Notes: generated by a model from the letters alone, not told the origin. Shown: positions 54,434 to 62,683, counted from the first letter of the stretch. The stretch is DNA of 64,000 nucleotides from Bordetella parapertussis (GCA_945866125.1 CAMBFZ010000003.1:88376-152375); one strand, 5' to 3'. Translations and numbers: made by a program.

Positions 54434-54997
54434 CTACTGCGGTCCGACATAGTCACCGTTTTTCCAGACACCTTTTCTGGTGGGTCGACCATCGGCATGG
54501 GTCTCTACTCCCTGCCCATGCCGCTCCCCGCGATGGAATTCTCCATTGTATTTATCGCCATTACGAAAAGTGTAGACACCAATGCCATCCGGACGACCGT
54601 CTTTAAATTCCCCTTTGTACTTGTTTCCACTATTGAAGGTGAGTGTGCCCTGCCCTTCAAAAACATCTTGGTTAAATTCACCAAGATACTGATCCCCGTT
54701 TGCATAGGTAAATTTTCCTCGCCCGTGCTGTCTGTCTTCTTCGTATCGACCGACGTACTGATCACCATTTGCGAAGGTATATGTGCCCTTTCCGTGGCAT
54801 TTTCCGTCCTGAAATTGGCCTTCGTATTTATCACCATTGGCGTAAGTAAAAACGCCATTACCGTTGTATTCATCATCGCGAAATTCTCCGGAATAGCATT
54901 CGCCGTTGGCAAAAGTATATGTGCCTACCCCGTTACATTTTCGATCCCGTAATTCCCCCACATATTGGTCACCATTTGGGTAAGTAATAGTTGTCAT
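54434..54997 (-). CDS. MORN-repeat protein
   Basis: 187 aa made almost wholly of seven 23-residue MORN repeats, each GxYxGEFxxGxxxGxGxYTFANG, e.g. YPNGDQYVGELRDRKCNGVG. No signal peptide or catalytic domain. MORN arrays form elongated beta-sheets that bind lipids or proteins and are frequent in eukaryotes and in bacteria living with them. A single-domain MORN protein next to ankyrin proteins supports a host-interaction role by context only. Confidence 0.88.
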   Translation of the reverse strand: MTTITYPNGDQYVGELRDRKCNGVGTYTFANGECYSGEFRDDEYNGNGVFTYANGDKYEGQFQDGKCHGKGTYTFANGDQYVGRYEEDRQHGRGKFTYANGDQYLGEFNQDVFEGQGTLTFNSGNKYKGEFKDGRPDGIGVYTFRNGDKYNGEFHRGERHGQGVETHADGRPTRKGVWKNGDYVGPQ

Positions 54998-55343
54998 TAC
55001 TAGTTCTCTTTCTTATAGGAGGAATTATCAATACGATAATTAACTCTTGGCCCTGGCAATCAACAAGGGACGATTCAGTATCAGCGAAATATCTTACGGA
55101 CATCAAAATATTTCAGGGCGATAAATAATGCAAGGTGAATTAGGCAGGACGATCCAAATCAATTAATGGAAAGCTAAGTTGCGATGCTTCAGTGTCAGAA
55201 TACTGCGACCAACGCGGCAAGCATGCCAAGTGACTTAAATCTGCTGCAGTGAAACCGAACGTGATCAGATTCACAGACCCTAGCTCGCCCAAGGCTGGGA
55301 CCCTCACCAAGCGCAATCTACATCAGCCAAATTAGCCGCCAAT
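54998..55343. other. Non-coding region upstream of MORN gene
   Basis: Holds the MORN gene promoter and SD (AGGAGG near 55017, minus strand). No gene is visible in the remainder, which is AT-richer than the core genome. Confidence 0.5.
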
Positions 55344-55475
55344 CGGCATCATCCAAACTGCTGCTCAATGGGGAAATTAGGACACGTCAGAATAATCTGA
55401 CACAAAGGGTGACCGAACAGCAGAAGAGCTAGCCAAAGAGACTAGCTCTTCGACAATATCTCCAAGCTTTTAATC
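55344..55475. repeat. Degenerate non-coding repeat, copy a
   Basis: Shares with the copies at 57612, 57820, 59440, 59815 and 62910 the order CATC..AAACTGCT..TCAATG ... AATAATCTGACAC ... GAACAGCAGA ... and a terminal stem-loop, here AGCTCTTCGACAATATCTCCAAGCT. By-eye alignment; divergence is high. Confidence 0.4.
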
Positions 55476-55640
55476 TGAATAGACGCTTAAAAATTAAAAG
55501 AATAAATCGATTCTTACCTAGATCATGCGCGCGAAATTATTTCATCCTAGCGACTCAGGAACCCTTCGGATCGAATAGCCACGAAAGCCCGGTCTTTATA
55601 CAGAATAGACAGTAAATTAATCACGATAATCAATCACTTA

Positions 55641-55817
55641 GAGCGTCTATCGAAATGGAGCGGGCAAAGGTACCGGGGTTTTATACGTAAGGTGCTGTTT
55701 GTCATAGAAATTCGAATGGCATGCTGTCCAATCTGCGCCCTGCAGGGACGAAGTTTAAGAAGCTTCATCTGCGCGGTACGACGTGGCAGAGCCGCCCCCT
55801 CATTTTGATAGACGCTC
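55641..55817. mobile_element. MITE-like element with ~23-bp terminal inverted repeats and TTA target duplication
   Basis: The left end GAGCGTCTATCGAAATGGAG and the right end, read on the opposite strand, GAGCGTCTATCAAAATGAGG are inverted repeats, extending to a common GGGC. The element is 177 bp and is flanked on both sides by TTA (55638-55640 and 55818-55820), a likely 3-bp target duplication. There is no coding capacity, so it would need a transposase in trans. It sits immediately before the SD of the 337-aa gene. Confidence 0.65.
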
Positions 55818-55838
55818 TTAATCTTAAGGAGAATTTTC

Positions 55839-56852
55839 TTGCAACCCATCAGCTACGCACCTATTCATCGCAATACCGAACAGGCGCATATCGCCCTACA
55901 AGGTCTGCCCACCAATTCGTCGTACCGCCCTATTCCCGGCGAACTGCATACCGATCGCGAAATGCTGACGAGGTCACAAATTGCAAATCAATACCGGAAG
56001 TCAATAGTTGGGAAGGCGAATATCGACATCAACAAGCCGATGCTCCAAAACGCAGCGGCACAGCCGCGCCTAGTCCAGAAAGAAAAGCAAACGTTTGATT
56101 TTTTCGGCCCTATCAATACCGGCATCGGCTCGTTCTGCAAAGCCGTGGACAAAGTCATCGCCGGGATCGGCCCTATGATGGTCAATGGCGACATCAGCGC
56201 TAACGAACAACTAACTCGCTGCTATTACACGCCATCCATTGCGTGGCTTCAGGTTACCGCCGATGATTATCGACTGTCTGTTAAATTAGTTGGTGACATC
56301 AGCCCTGCGTCGAATTGCATTGGTGATGTTCCTGTTTTTATTGATGCCGAACCCGGTCTTGCGAGCAAATTACTTCCAGATTACCGCGTCAATTCTCGGC
56401 AAGTCAGCGTGCTTGATCTTACCGTCTCATCAGCCGTCTCCACGCAGTGTAATACTACGGCCGCGTTAAACTGTGTCGTTCCCGAAAAAGCCAGCGACAG
56501 CTCCAGGCAAATCGACAGCGTGCTCGAAAACGGCGACGATGCATATATCTATTTGTCAAAAGAGCAGATGGATAATTGGCTCGCCTCTAAAAAACCCGGT
56601 AAAGAAACAGACAGCATGCGCTATATACGCATATCACCAAAAAAGAATGAAGCCATGCCACGCGAAACCCTTGGTGGGATTATCAGCGCCTCGATTATCG
56701 GAACTGGCTTACTAATGGTAGGCGGCATGTTCTTGCGTGCGCGCTGCCGTCCAAGCGACGCGGCAGCTAATACAGAGACAACGGTAGATATAACGAATGT
56801 AGCAAAGGCATCGAGCAGCGTATCAAGTGTAGAGGTATCCAGCGAAGTTTGA
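55839..56852 (+). CDS. Single-TM protein of unknown function, family A/B member A
   Basis: 337 aa, TTG start with an excellent SD (TTAAGGAGAATTTTC). No N-terminal signal. Residues ~1-75: conserved with member B, pattern RTDR..LTRSQIANQYRKS and IDINK. Middle ~75-265: beta-rich, cysteine-containing region ending YIYLSKEQMDNWLASKKPGK, matched in B by RVYLTESQMNAYL. Then one membrane helix (TLGGIISASIIGTGLLMVGG) followed by Arg/Cys and a Ser/Thr/Val-rich tail. Family not recognised. Lower GC content than the core genome and a MITE in the upstream region suggest acquisition. Confidence 0.7.
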   Translation: MQPISYAPIHRNTEQAHIALQGLPTNSSYRPIPGELHTDREMLTRSQIANQYRKSIVGKANIDINKPMLQNAAAQPRLVQKEKQTFDFFGPINTGIGSFCKAVDKVIAGIGPMMVNGDISANEQLTRCYYTPSIAWLQVTADDYRLSVKLVGDISPASNCIGDVPVFIDAEPGLASKLLPDYRVNSRQVSVLDLTVSSAVSTQCNTTAALNCVVPEKASDSSRQIDSVLENGDDAYIYLSKEQMDNWLASKKPGKETDSMRYIRISPKKNEAMPRETLGGIISASIIGTGLLMVGGMFLRARCRPSDAAANTETTVDITNVAKASSSVSSVEVSSEV

Positions 56853-56859
56853 TTATAAG

Positions 56860-56889
56860 AACGGCGTGCCTGGACGGCGCGCCGTTATT
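56860..56889 (+). terminator. Terminator-like hairpin after member A
   Basis: AACGGCGTGCC-TGGAC-GGCGCGCCGTT, one mismatch in 11 pairs, followed by ATTT, 8 bp after the stop codon. Confidence 0.6.
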
Positions 56890-56938
56890 TGAAAAGCGCT
56901 AACAAAAAGATTTGTGCTTCAGTTTACGTAGTTGTGTC

Positions 56939-57375
56939 GCTTTCATCTGGCAGCGGTTTTTTATAGAGATTGATAAAGCCGTCGATACGGTGACGCTCCA
57001 TGATGCTCCCCTGCGGATAGGTGGCCATATCCGGTCCCGCTAGATAGACTACGCCGACATGGGTGGGCGCCAGTGCGTCATCTTTGTCGAATCCGGGCAA
57101 GATTGAAGCCAGCCGCTTCTGCGATTTTGCACTACTGAGTCACGGTCTTAGTGAATGGCACCGAAAAGGGCTTTAAAAAATTCAATAGCACTACCATAAC
57201 CTGCTTTTCACGTTTCACTCGTAGCGCACGCAGCGGCGTGCCTGCGACGATCCACCCAATCAGCGTCACACCGGGCTGGCAAAACGTACTCAGGATCTGC
57301 TGATCGCGTACTTTGCCGCCGCTGATCATTTTCCCTGCATAGCCAAGCAGATGCAGCGCATTGAGGACGTTGGGT
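56939..57375 (-). pseudogene. Decayed gene, family unknown
   Basis: Minus-strand frames join as NALHLLGYAGKMISGGKVRD, PGVTLIGWIVAGTPLRALRV, then a stop and frame change near 57130, then ASILPGFDKDDALAPTHVGV, VYLAGPDMATYPQGSIMERH and GFINLYKKPLPDE to a stop at 56939. The composition is protein-like across two frames, which indicates a gene with at least one frameshift and a missing 5' end. I do not recognise the family. Confidence 0.5.
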
Positions 57376-57474
57376 AATCACCCCACATTTATTTTGTAAC
57401 CTGAGCTTTTCACTGATACATAACAAACAGTGCAACGTCGTTTTTGGAAGAATTTTTTGCACGATATGCGTCAA

Positions 57475-57970
57475 TAGTCTTACGAACGTTTCGGTGAAAG
57501 ACCGAATCTAAATCGTCCCGAAAATCCTCGGCACTCATGATCCTCTCGAAAGGAGTTTGGGGACACTCACTTAGCTCACAGTCCATCAACCAGACTAACT
57601 AGCTATCGTTAAAATCTAAACTGCTTCTCAGTCTTCTGATGCCGAAGATTGCCCATTCATAGACAAATTAGCCAAAATGACTAGGGCTTTGTGAGTGTCC
57701 CAAAGCTCACCCAAAGCTCACCGGGTCTGGTCGGCCAAACTGTAATTCATAGCAGCTTAGGAATAGGAGCTTGGATACACTAACCAAGCTTCGCCCCAAT
57801 TCTCCAGACTTAGCGGCGATCGGTGACATCAAACCGGCTGCTTAATGTGAAAACTTTAAAGGATCGAATAAGCCGCAACGTGGTTTAACGAACAGAAGAA
57901 AAATTTGTTGAGGGAACTAGAGCTCTGTGAGTTTCTACAAGCTAAGTTTCCCCAAGTTAGATGGGGTAGG
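57475..57970. repeat. Non-coding region with degenerate repeat copies b and c
   Basis: No gene. Two copies of the dispersed repeat: b at 57612-57709, ending in the hairpin GGGCTTTGTGAGTGTCCCAAAGCTC, and c at 57820-57955, with GGTGACATCAAACCGGCTGC and ending AGAGCTCTGTGAGTTTCTAC before AAGCT. The loop GTGAGTnTC is shared. A reverse-oriented trace (GGGGACACTCAC, near 57560) may be a third. Confidence 0.4.
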
Positions 57971-57973
57971 ACC

Positions 57974-58005
57974 AAAAAGTGAGCGGACGGTAAACGAGTC
58001 CGCTC
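57974..58005 (-). terminator. Rho-independent terminator after member B
   Basis: On the minus strand GAGCGGAC-TCGTTTACC-GTCCGCTC followed by ACTTTTT, 28 bp past the stop of the 413-aa gene. Confidence 0.85.
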
Positions 58006-58032
58006 TTTCCTTTAGCTTATAGAGTTACTGCT

Positions 58033-59274
58033 TCAATCTTCGTGGCCAGCAGGTGGTATTGCAATGCTAATGTCTGTGTGATCGTCACTATCAGATGAAA
58101 TATTGGAGCTGCTTGATTCTTCTGTGCTACTGCTCGAACTTTCTGATGATGTTGCGGATCCATCGGCATTGTTCATATTCTGAAGGGAAACAGTCGTTGT
58201 GGTACTAGCTAGCGGAGCGGTTTTTGGAGAAAAACATAAGGTGCCTGTTCTTTTGCAGCCCGCTACTCCCAATGTTATTAATCCGACGGAAAGTAAGCCG
58301 CTAAAAAATACATAAAGAGTTTTGTCGGTTGCCGTGTTGGCTGGTGTTGGCGTTGGTGTTGGCGTTGGTGTTGGCGTTGGTGTTGGTGTTGGCGTTGGTG
58401 TTGGTGTTGGCGTTGGCGTTGGCGTTGGCGTTGGTGTTGGCGTTGGTGTTGGTGTTGGCGTTGGTGTTGGTGTTGGCGTTGGCGTTGGTGTTGGCGTTGG
58501 CGTTGGCGTTGGCGTTGGCGTTGGCGTTGGTGTTGGTGTTGGTGTTGGTGTTGGTGTTGGCGTTGGACGACCGGGAAGACCGTTGGGCGGAGTTAAAAAT
58601 GTTTCGTTGACTTTAATATAGGCGAAGCTATCGCTGGTGCCGCGACTTGCTCTGTGTTCAAGGTACGCATTCATCTGACTCTCGGTAAGGTATACACGAG
58701 TCGCAATATTTCGCTGAAGAGAATCATCGATAATAGTAATAACAAGACGAAGTATATCCTCCGGTTTCATACAAATAAATTCCATACATGGAAATGCGTC
58801 CCCAAAAAGTTCGCCAAAGTCATTCGTATTCTTGGGGTAGCCTTCATATGAACTGGAAGAAATTACAAAATTTTTGCTTGTAGCGAATTCTGGAACGGTG
58901 AACAAGCAAGTTTCATTGGCAGTACCTCCAATAAATTTGTAATTTACTTCGTTACTTCTAGCCAGAAGATAATCTGACACGGTGAGGTTCTTTTCGCACG
59001 CCATATTTCTGGCAAGAAGAGATCGTGAAATTCTTGGCTCTTGCTGTTGAACCATTTTTGGCATTCCTGCCTGCTCTCCCGTTCGCGCTTTGTTAATATC
59101 AATATCGGGGTTTCCAGCGACAGATTTCAAATAGCGATCAGCGATCTGGTTTCGGGTTAATTGCGGACGGTCCGTCCGAACAACTCCAGGTAAAGCAAGT
59201 TGAGTTGGACTAGTGATGTACGACTGAAGGGCGACATAGGCTTTGTTGGTATTGGACTGAATCTGGGCCAGCAT
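58033..59274 (-). CDS. Single-TM protein with long Pro-Thr linker, family A/B member B
   Basis: 413 aa from the ATG ending at 59274, which has AAGGAGTT six bases upstream (an in-frame TTG seven codons earlier overlaps that SD). N-terminal motif shared with member A: VRTDRPQLTRNQIADRYLKS and DIDINK. A middle beta-rich region with several Cys ends TRVYLTESQMNAYLEHRA. Then 37 consecutive Pro-Thr pairs plus one Pro (75 residues), one membrane helix (LYVFFSGLLSVGLITLGVAG), a basic/Cys stop-transfer patch and an acidic Ser-rich tail (SSESSSSSTEESSSSN). No signal peptide. The layout suggests two domains kept apart by a stiff rod across or beside a membrane. Family unknown. Confidence 0.72.
   Translation of the reverse strand: MLAQIQSNTNKAYVALQSYITSPTQLALPGVVRTDRPQLTRNQIADRYLKSVAGNPDIDINKARTGEQAGMPKMVQQQEPRISRSLLARNMACEKNLTVSDYLLARSNEVNYKFIGGTANETCLFTVPEFATSKNFVISSSSYEGYPKNTNDFGELFGDAFPCMEFICMKPEDILRLVITIIDDSLQRNIATRVYLTESQMNAYLEHRASRGTSDSFAYIKVNETFLTPPNGLPGRPTPTPTPTPTPTPTPTPTPTPTPTPTPTPTPTPTPTPTPTPTPTPTPTPTPTPTPTPTPTPTPTPTPTPTPTPTPANTATDKTLYVFFSGLLSVGLITLGVAGCKRTGTLCFSPKTAPLASTTTTVSLQNMNNADGSATSSESSSSSTEESSSSNISSDSDDHTDISIAIPPAGHED
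58342..58566. repeat. Hexanucleotide repeat tract encoding (Pro-Thr)37
   Basis: 225 bp of tandem GGCGTT/GGTGTT units (plus strand), i.e. CCAACG/CCAACA-type codons on the coding strand. The C/T third-position pattern is irregular. Unit length is a multiple of three, so slippage changes linker length without breaking the frame. Confidence 0.97.
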
Positions 59275-59295
59275 GAATTGAACTCCTTGGTGCAA

Positions 59296-60045
59296 TAGGT
59301 TGGGTAATAAAATCTTCAGCTAGGTAAGGTTTCATTAAACTTAGTTCCTCTGACCAACCCCTAGAATTCAACCACTGAATCAACAGCACCCGCTGAACTT
59401 CGGAATGCTCACTGAGTTAGCTGACTATCGACCAACTTTACCGTCTACCGGCGCAATTAGACCTACTGCTCGATAAAAAAATTTAAGCATCGAATAATCT
59501 AAGATCGGCAACTATCGATTAGCACAGAGGAGGTGCGCCTCGTATTAGCGTTTTGTAAGTGGCCCCAAGCTCTCAATCGTCTTGAGTATGCGTGTGCCGA
59601 ACTAGTGGGAAAGAGCGCCGTGAATGTGCCCGATCTCGCCAAGCCGGTCCTTGCAGCCAAGTCCTGAATCAATACAATTTTGGCCAATAAACTGGATGGC
59701 CGACTGCAAGTAAGTCCTGATCTTGCCCTTGCTGAAGAACGTGCAATAAAAAATTGGACTGCGCGCTTGGGTAATTCACCAGGCTCGCAACCTATTGAAA
59801 AATCAACGATCAATAGGCGACATCAAGCTTGGTGCTTCCTATAAAAATCTTTAAAGCGCCACATAATCTGACACCGATGCCGAGCAAATAGCAGGCAGAT
59901 TAGCCGAAAGGATTAACGCTTCTTCATGATCCCCAAGCTCTCTCGGGCGTTGGCTGGAGATGCATTTCCAAAAACATAATTGTTTGACTGGCAGAAGCAG
60001 TCCCTCTATTCTCCAAGCATTGCAGCTTGAGAGACATTTTAAAAA
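59296..60045. repeat. Non-coding region with degenerate repeat copies d and e
   Basis: No intact gene in 750 bp. Copy d at 59440-59575 (CTACTGCTCGATAAAAAAAT ... AATAATCTAAGATC ... AGCGTTTTGTAAGTGGCCCCAAGCT) and copy e at 59815-59945 (GGCGACATCAAGCTTGGTGC ... ATAATCTGACACCGATG ... GCTTCTTCATGATCCCCAAGC). Between them, 59600-59800, the plus strand has a short protein-like stretch with one stop (LQVSPDLALAEERAIKNWTA), possibly a gene remnant. The 3' part should hold the AraC-gene promoter. Confidence 0.4.
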
Positions 60046-60996
60046 ATGCATTGGCGCACAGCAGGAGACATCAATAACGGAGCTTTCACAAAATGGGCGG
60101 ATGACCTCGCTCAAGCCTTCGTGCGTCTCGAGCCCGAGGCTTTACACAACAATGCGTTCAAGGGTGAAATAGCCAAAGTCGCGACAGATGCGATACAGCT
60201 CTCGCGGGTGACCGCAACAGGCCATCGGGTTAGGCGCTTGCGCGAACATATCGAGCCATCTAGCAGCGATATCTGTTTTATAAATCTTCAGATTGGTGGA
60301 GTCGGCCGGACACGACAGCGTGGACACGAATTCATCTGCCACCCGCTGGATATCGCTGTGGTTGATACGAGCGAAGAATTTGACATCCAGCATTTGGCAG
60401 CCTTCGATCTTTATTCATTGGCATTGCCGAAGCCACTTGTGCCTAATGGCTTGCTCGAGCGGGGCGGTGCAAGGCTTTCTCAATCTGGCGTCGGCCGGGA
60501 GATTGCTCAAACGCTGCTCAACTATGCGTCACTCGCTTTGCACACCGGAAGTCGGGCCCCTGTGCCATTACATATCGTTGCGAGGCATATTGTTGATTTA
60601 CTCGCTTGCCTGAATGAGCCGCTTGAAAATGAGCATGAGGCTGGACCTGCACAAAATGCTCGCCTTGCAGCGATGCGTAATTTCATCCAGCGCAACCTGG
60701 AAGATGAACACTTAAGCGCTGAAAAATTGTCCATGACCTTTGGCGTTTCGACGCGATATGTACACAAACTCTTTTCAGCTACGGGGCAGACAGTATCTGA
60801 GTATGTCTGCGAATTACGCATTGCAAGGTCTTGCCAAATGCTTGAGCAAGCAGAGTTCGCAAAAAAGACGATTACGGAGCTCGCTCTACATATCGGGTTC
60901 CGGGATATTTCGTACTTCAACCGCCGATTCAAGCAGGCTGTTGGCGAAACGCCATCTGACTACCGGAAGCGGAAACTGACGCAATACCTAGCCTGA
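60046..60996 (+). CDS. AraC-family transcriptional regulator
   Basis: 316 aa. N-terminal ~180 residues resemble the AraC_binding_2 sensor of FeaR-like regulators (HEFICHPLDIAVVDTSEEFD). The C-terminal two-HTH domain reads HLSAEKLSMTFGVSTRYVHK and ITELALHIGFRDISYFNRRF, then KQAVGETPSDYRKRK. SD is weak. It lies 125 bp before the nitronate-monooxygenase-like gene in the same direction and probably regulates it. Confidence 0.9.
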   Translation: MHWRTAGDINNGAFTKWADDLAQAFVRLEPEALHNNAFKGEIAKVATDAIQLSRVTATGHRVRRLREHIEPSSSDICFINLQIGGVGRTRQRGHEFICHPLDIAVVDTSEEFDIQHLAAFDLYSLALPKPLVPNGLLERGGARLSQSGVGREIAQTLLNYASLALHTGSRAPVPLHIVARHIVDLLACLNEPLENEHEAGPAQNARLAAMRNFIQRNLEDEHLSAEKLSMTFGVSTRYVHKLFSATGQTVSEYVCELRIARSCQMLEQAEFAKKTITELALHIGFRDISYFNRRFKQAVGETPSDYRKRKLTQYLA

Positions 60997-61134
60997 TTCA
61001 CTCTAGTCCTATTCTGCTGTTCTGCAGAATCCATGCACCCATCTTGTTAGCCAGCTAAATTCAGCTTAAGCCAAAAAATAGCTGGGTGGTCACCAGATCG
61101 CCTTCTTATAAAAACAAACATGCTGGAGACAAAG

Positions 61135-62217
61135 ATGGATAAATCAAGACGCGCATTTTCAATCGGCGGGCTCGTCGCCTCAGCCGCCGTTTTATTGGGC
61201 AAAGAAGCGCTTGCGGACTCTGCAAGTGGTAGTTATCAGCTTGCCGGCAAGCCCGAAGCATTTGTTAAAAAAATGGGCATCAAGTATCCGATCGTGCAAG
61301 CAGTTATCGGCGGCTCGACCCCGGATCTTGCTGCTGCTGTTTCCAATGCCGGCGGCATGGGCGGTATCGGAATGTCTTGGTCACCGGAGCAAGAGGTGCG
61401 GGACTATGTGAAAGCGACAAAGTCGCTCACTAACGCGCCATTTGCCATCGGCTACGTGTTGTCTTTTGGTGCTAATACTTTGCCAGCTGCGCTGGATGCT
61501 GGTGCTCCGGTTATTCAGTTTTCATTTGGCACGCCGAGCAAGAAACAAATTGCCATGATTCGGGCAGCTGGCGCAAAGTTTGGTATGCAGGTCAGTACCG
61601 TTGATGGGGCAAAGCAAGCGCTTGATGCTGGCGCAGATTACATTAATGTCCAGGGGCAGGAGGCCGGCGGCCATATTCAGGCACAGGGAAGCTGGCGCGA
61701 CCATTTGCCACGCATTCTTGAAATAACTGGAAAAACACCGACGCTGGTTTCCGGTGGTCTGTCGAATGGCAAGGATCTTCGCGATGTGATCGGCATGGGT
61801 GCCTCGGGCGGCGTTTTTGGTACGCGCTTTGCCGCTACCAAGGAATACCCAAGCCATCCTGAGTATAAAAACAGGATGATCAACTCGCGTCCCGCAGACA
61901 CTGCACTCACAGTTTGTTTTGATGGCGGTTGGCCGGGCGCTATGCACCGTGTGCTTCGCAACCCGACTCTTGAACGATGGGAAGCTGCCGGCTCGCAAGG
62001 TCCCGGCTTGCGACCAGGTGAAGGCGATGTAGTCGGCACGATCGGTGACATGAAATTCGAACGCTACAACCTGTTTCCCGCATTTGTTGTGACGCAGGGT
62101 AAGGTTGAAGATATGGCGATGTATGCCGGTCTTGGCATTGGCTCGATCAAGGATATTCCAGCTGCAGGTGATGTTGTTCAGCGTATCTGGAGCGAGTGCG
62201 TTGGCAAGAAAGCATAA
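61135..62217 (+). CDS. Tat-exported nitronate monooxygenase-like FMN protein
   Basis: 360 aa from ATG 61135, which has GGAG seven bases before it (an ATG five codons upstream has no SD). N-terminus MDKSRRAFSIGGLVASAAVL is a twin-arginine signal with an ALA cleavage site. The mature part is a TIM barrel of the NMO/2-nitropropane dioxygenase family: YPIVQAVIGGSTPDLAAAVS, AGGMGGIGMSW, GQEAGGHIQ (catalytic-region His in AGGH) and FMN-phosphate loops TLVSGGLSNGKDLRDVIGMG and ASGGVFGTRFAA. NMO enzymes oxidise nitronates with O2 in the cytoplasm; an exported one is unusual. A cytochrome c gene follows by 34 bp. Confidence 0.88.
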   Translation: MDKSRRAFSIGGLVASAAVLLGKEALADSASGSYQLAGKPEAFVKKMGIKYPIVQAVIGGSTPDLAAAVSNAGGMGGIGMSWSPEQEVRDYVKATKSLTNAPFAIGYVLSFGANTLPAALDAGAPVIQFSFGTPSKKQIAMIRAAGAKFGMQVSTVDGAKQALDAGADYINVQGQEAGGHIQAQGSWRDHLPRILEITGKTPTLVSGGLSNGKDLRDVIGMGASGGVFGTRFAATKEYPSHPEYKNRMINSRPADTALTVCFDGGWPGAMHRVLRNPTLERWEAAGSQGPGLRPGEGDVVGTIGDMKFERYNLFPAFVVTQGKVEDMAMYAGLGIGSIKDIPAAGDVVQRIWSECVGKKA

Positions 62218-62251
62218 GCGTGTTCGTGCGGTAAGCCTGATTGGCAAACAG

Positions 62252-62683
62252 ATGCCAAAATTTTCTTCCGTGGTCTGGTCGCTGGCGTTGCCAGCGATCT
62301 TCCTCCTTCCTCTGCCTGTCCGATCTGACGAAGCGGTAAGCAGCGGCAGGACAATATTTCAGACGAAGTGTGCGATGTGCCATACCTCCCTACCAGGGGC
62401 CGGTCACTCGGCTGGCCCCAATCTTTTTGGACTTATGGGAAGAAGCATCGGCACTGCCACCGGGTTCAATTATTCAGAGGCGATGGAGCAGCGCAAGAAT
62501 GAAGTATGGAATCTGGAGAGACTCGATAAATTTGTCACCCAGCCGCAGAAATTCATACCGCGAACTGCGATGATGTTTGTCGGCATTTCGGATCCGGCTC
62601 AGAGAAGTCAGCTGCTTGAATTCTTGGGCCGTTTAAAAACTTGGGAACAAATAAAACGGCTGCTTTTACGCAGCCGCTGGTGA
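62252..62683 (+). CDS. Periplasmic class I c-type cytochrome
   Basis: 143 aa from ATG 62252. Signal peptide (VVWSLALPAIFLLPLPVRS), one heme site CAMCH, AGPNLFGLMGRSIGTATGFN, and the Met ligand in KFIPRTAMMFVGI. Resembles mitochondrial-type/small cytochrome c. The last ~13 residues (IKRLLLRSRW) are encoded by a hairpin and do not look like the family, suggesting a displaced stop codon. It follows the Tat-exported flavoprotein in the same direction and is a natural electron acceptor for it. Confidence 0.85.
   Translation: MPKFSSVVWSLALPAIFLLPLPVRSDEAVSSGRTIFQTKCAMCHTSLPGAGHSAGPNLFGLMGRSIGTATGFNYSEAMEQRKNEVWNLERLDKFVTQPQKFIPRTAMMFVGISDPAQRSQLLEFLGRLKTWEQIKRLLLRSRW
62658..62676 (-). terminator. 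Hairpin over the cytochrome c 3' end, terminator-like on the minus strand
   Basis: CGGCTGC-GTAAAA-GCAGCCG on the minus strand is followed by TTTTATTT. It overlaps the last codons of the cytochrome gene. It could terminate transcripts from the converging carbonic anhydrase gene. Confidence 0.5.

Noticed and set aside
58342..58566. Regular short repeats considered as a CRISPR array
   Set aside because: Unit is 6 bp without spacers and lies inside a coding frame.
58322..58621. Plus-strand ORF of repeated Val-Gly, opposite the Pro-Thr tract
   Set aside because: It is simply the complement of the hexanucleotide repeat; the opposite strand has a good SD, a start, conserved N-terminal motif, TM and terminator.
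59499..59813. Minus-strand ORF of 104 codons between member B and the AraC gene
   Set aside because: No SD, biased composition and overlap with a degenerate repeat copy; the plus strand here looks more protein-like but has a stop.
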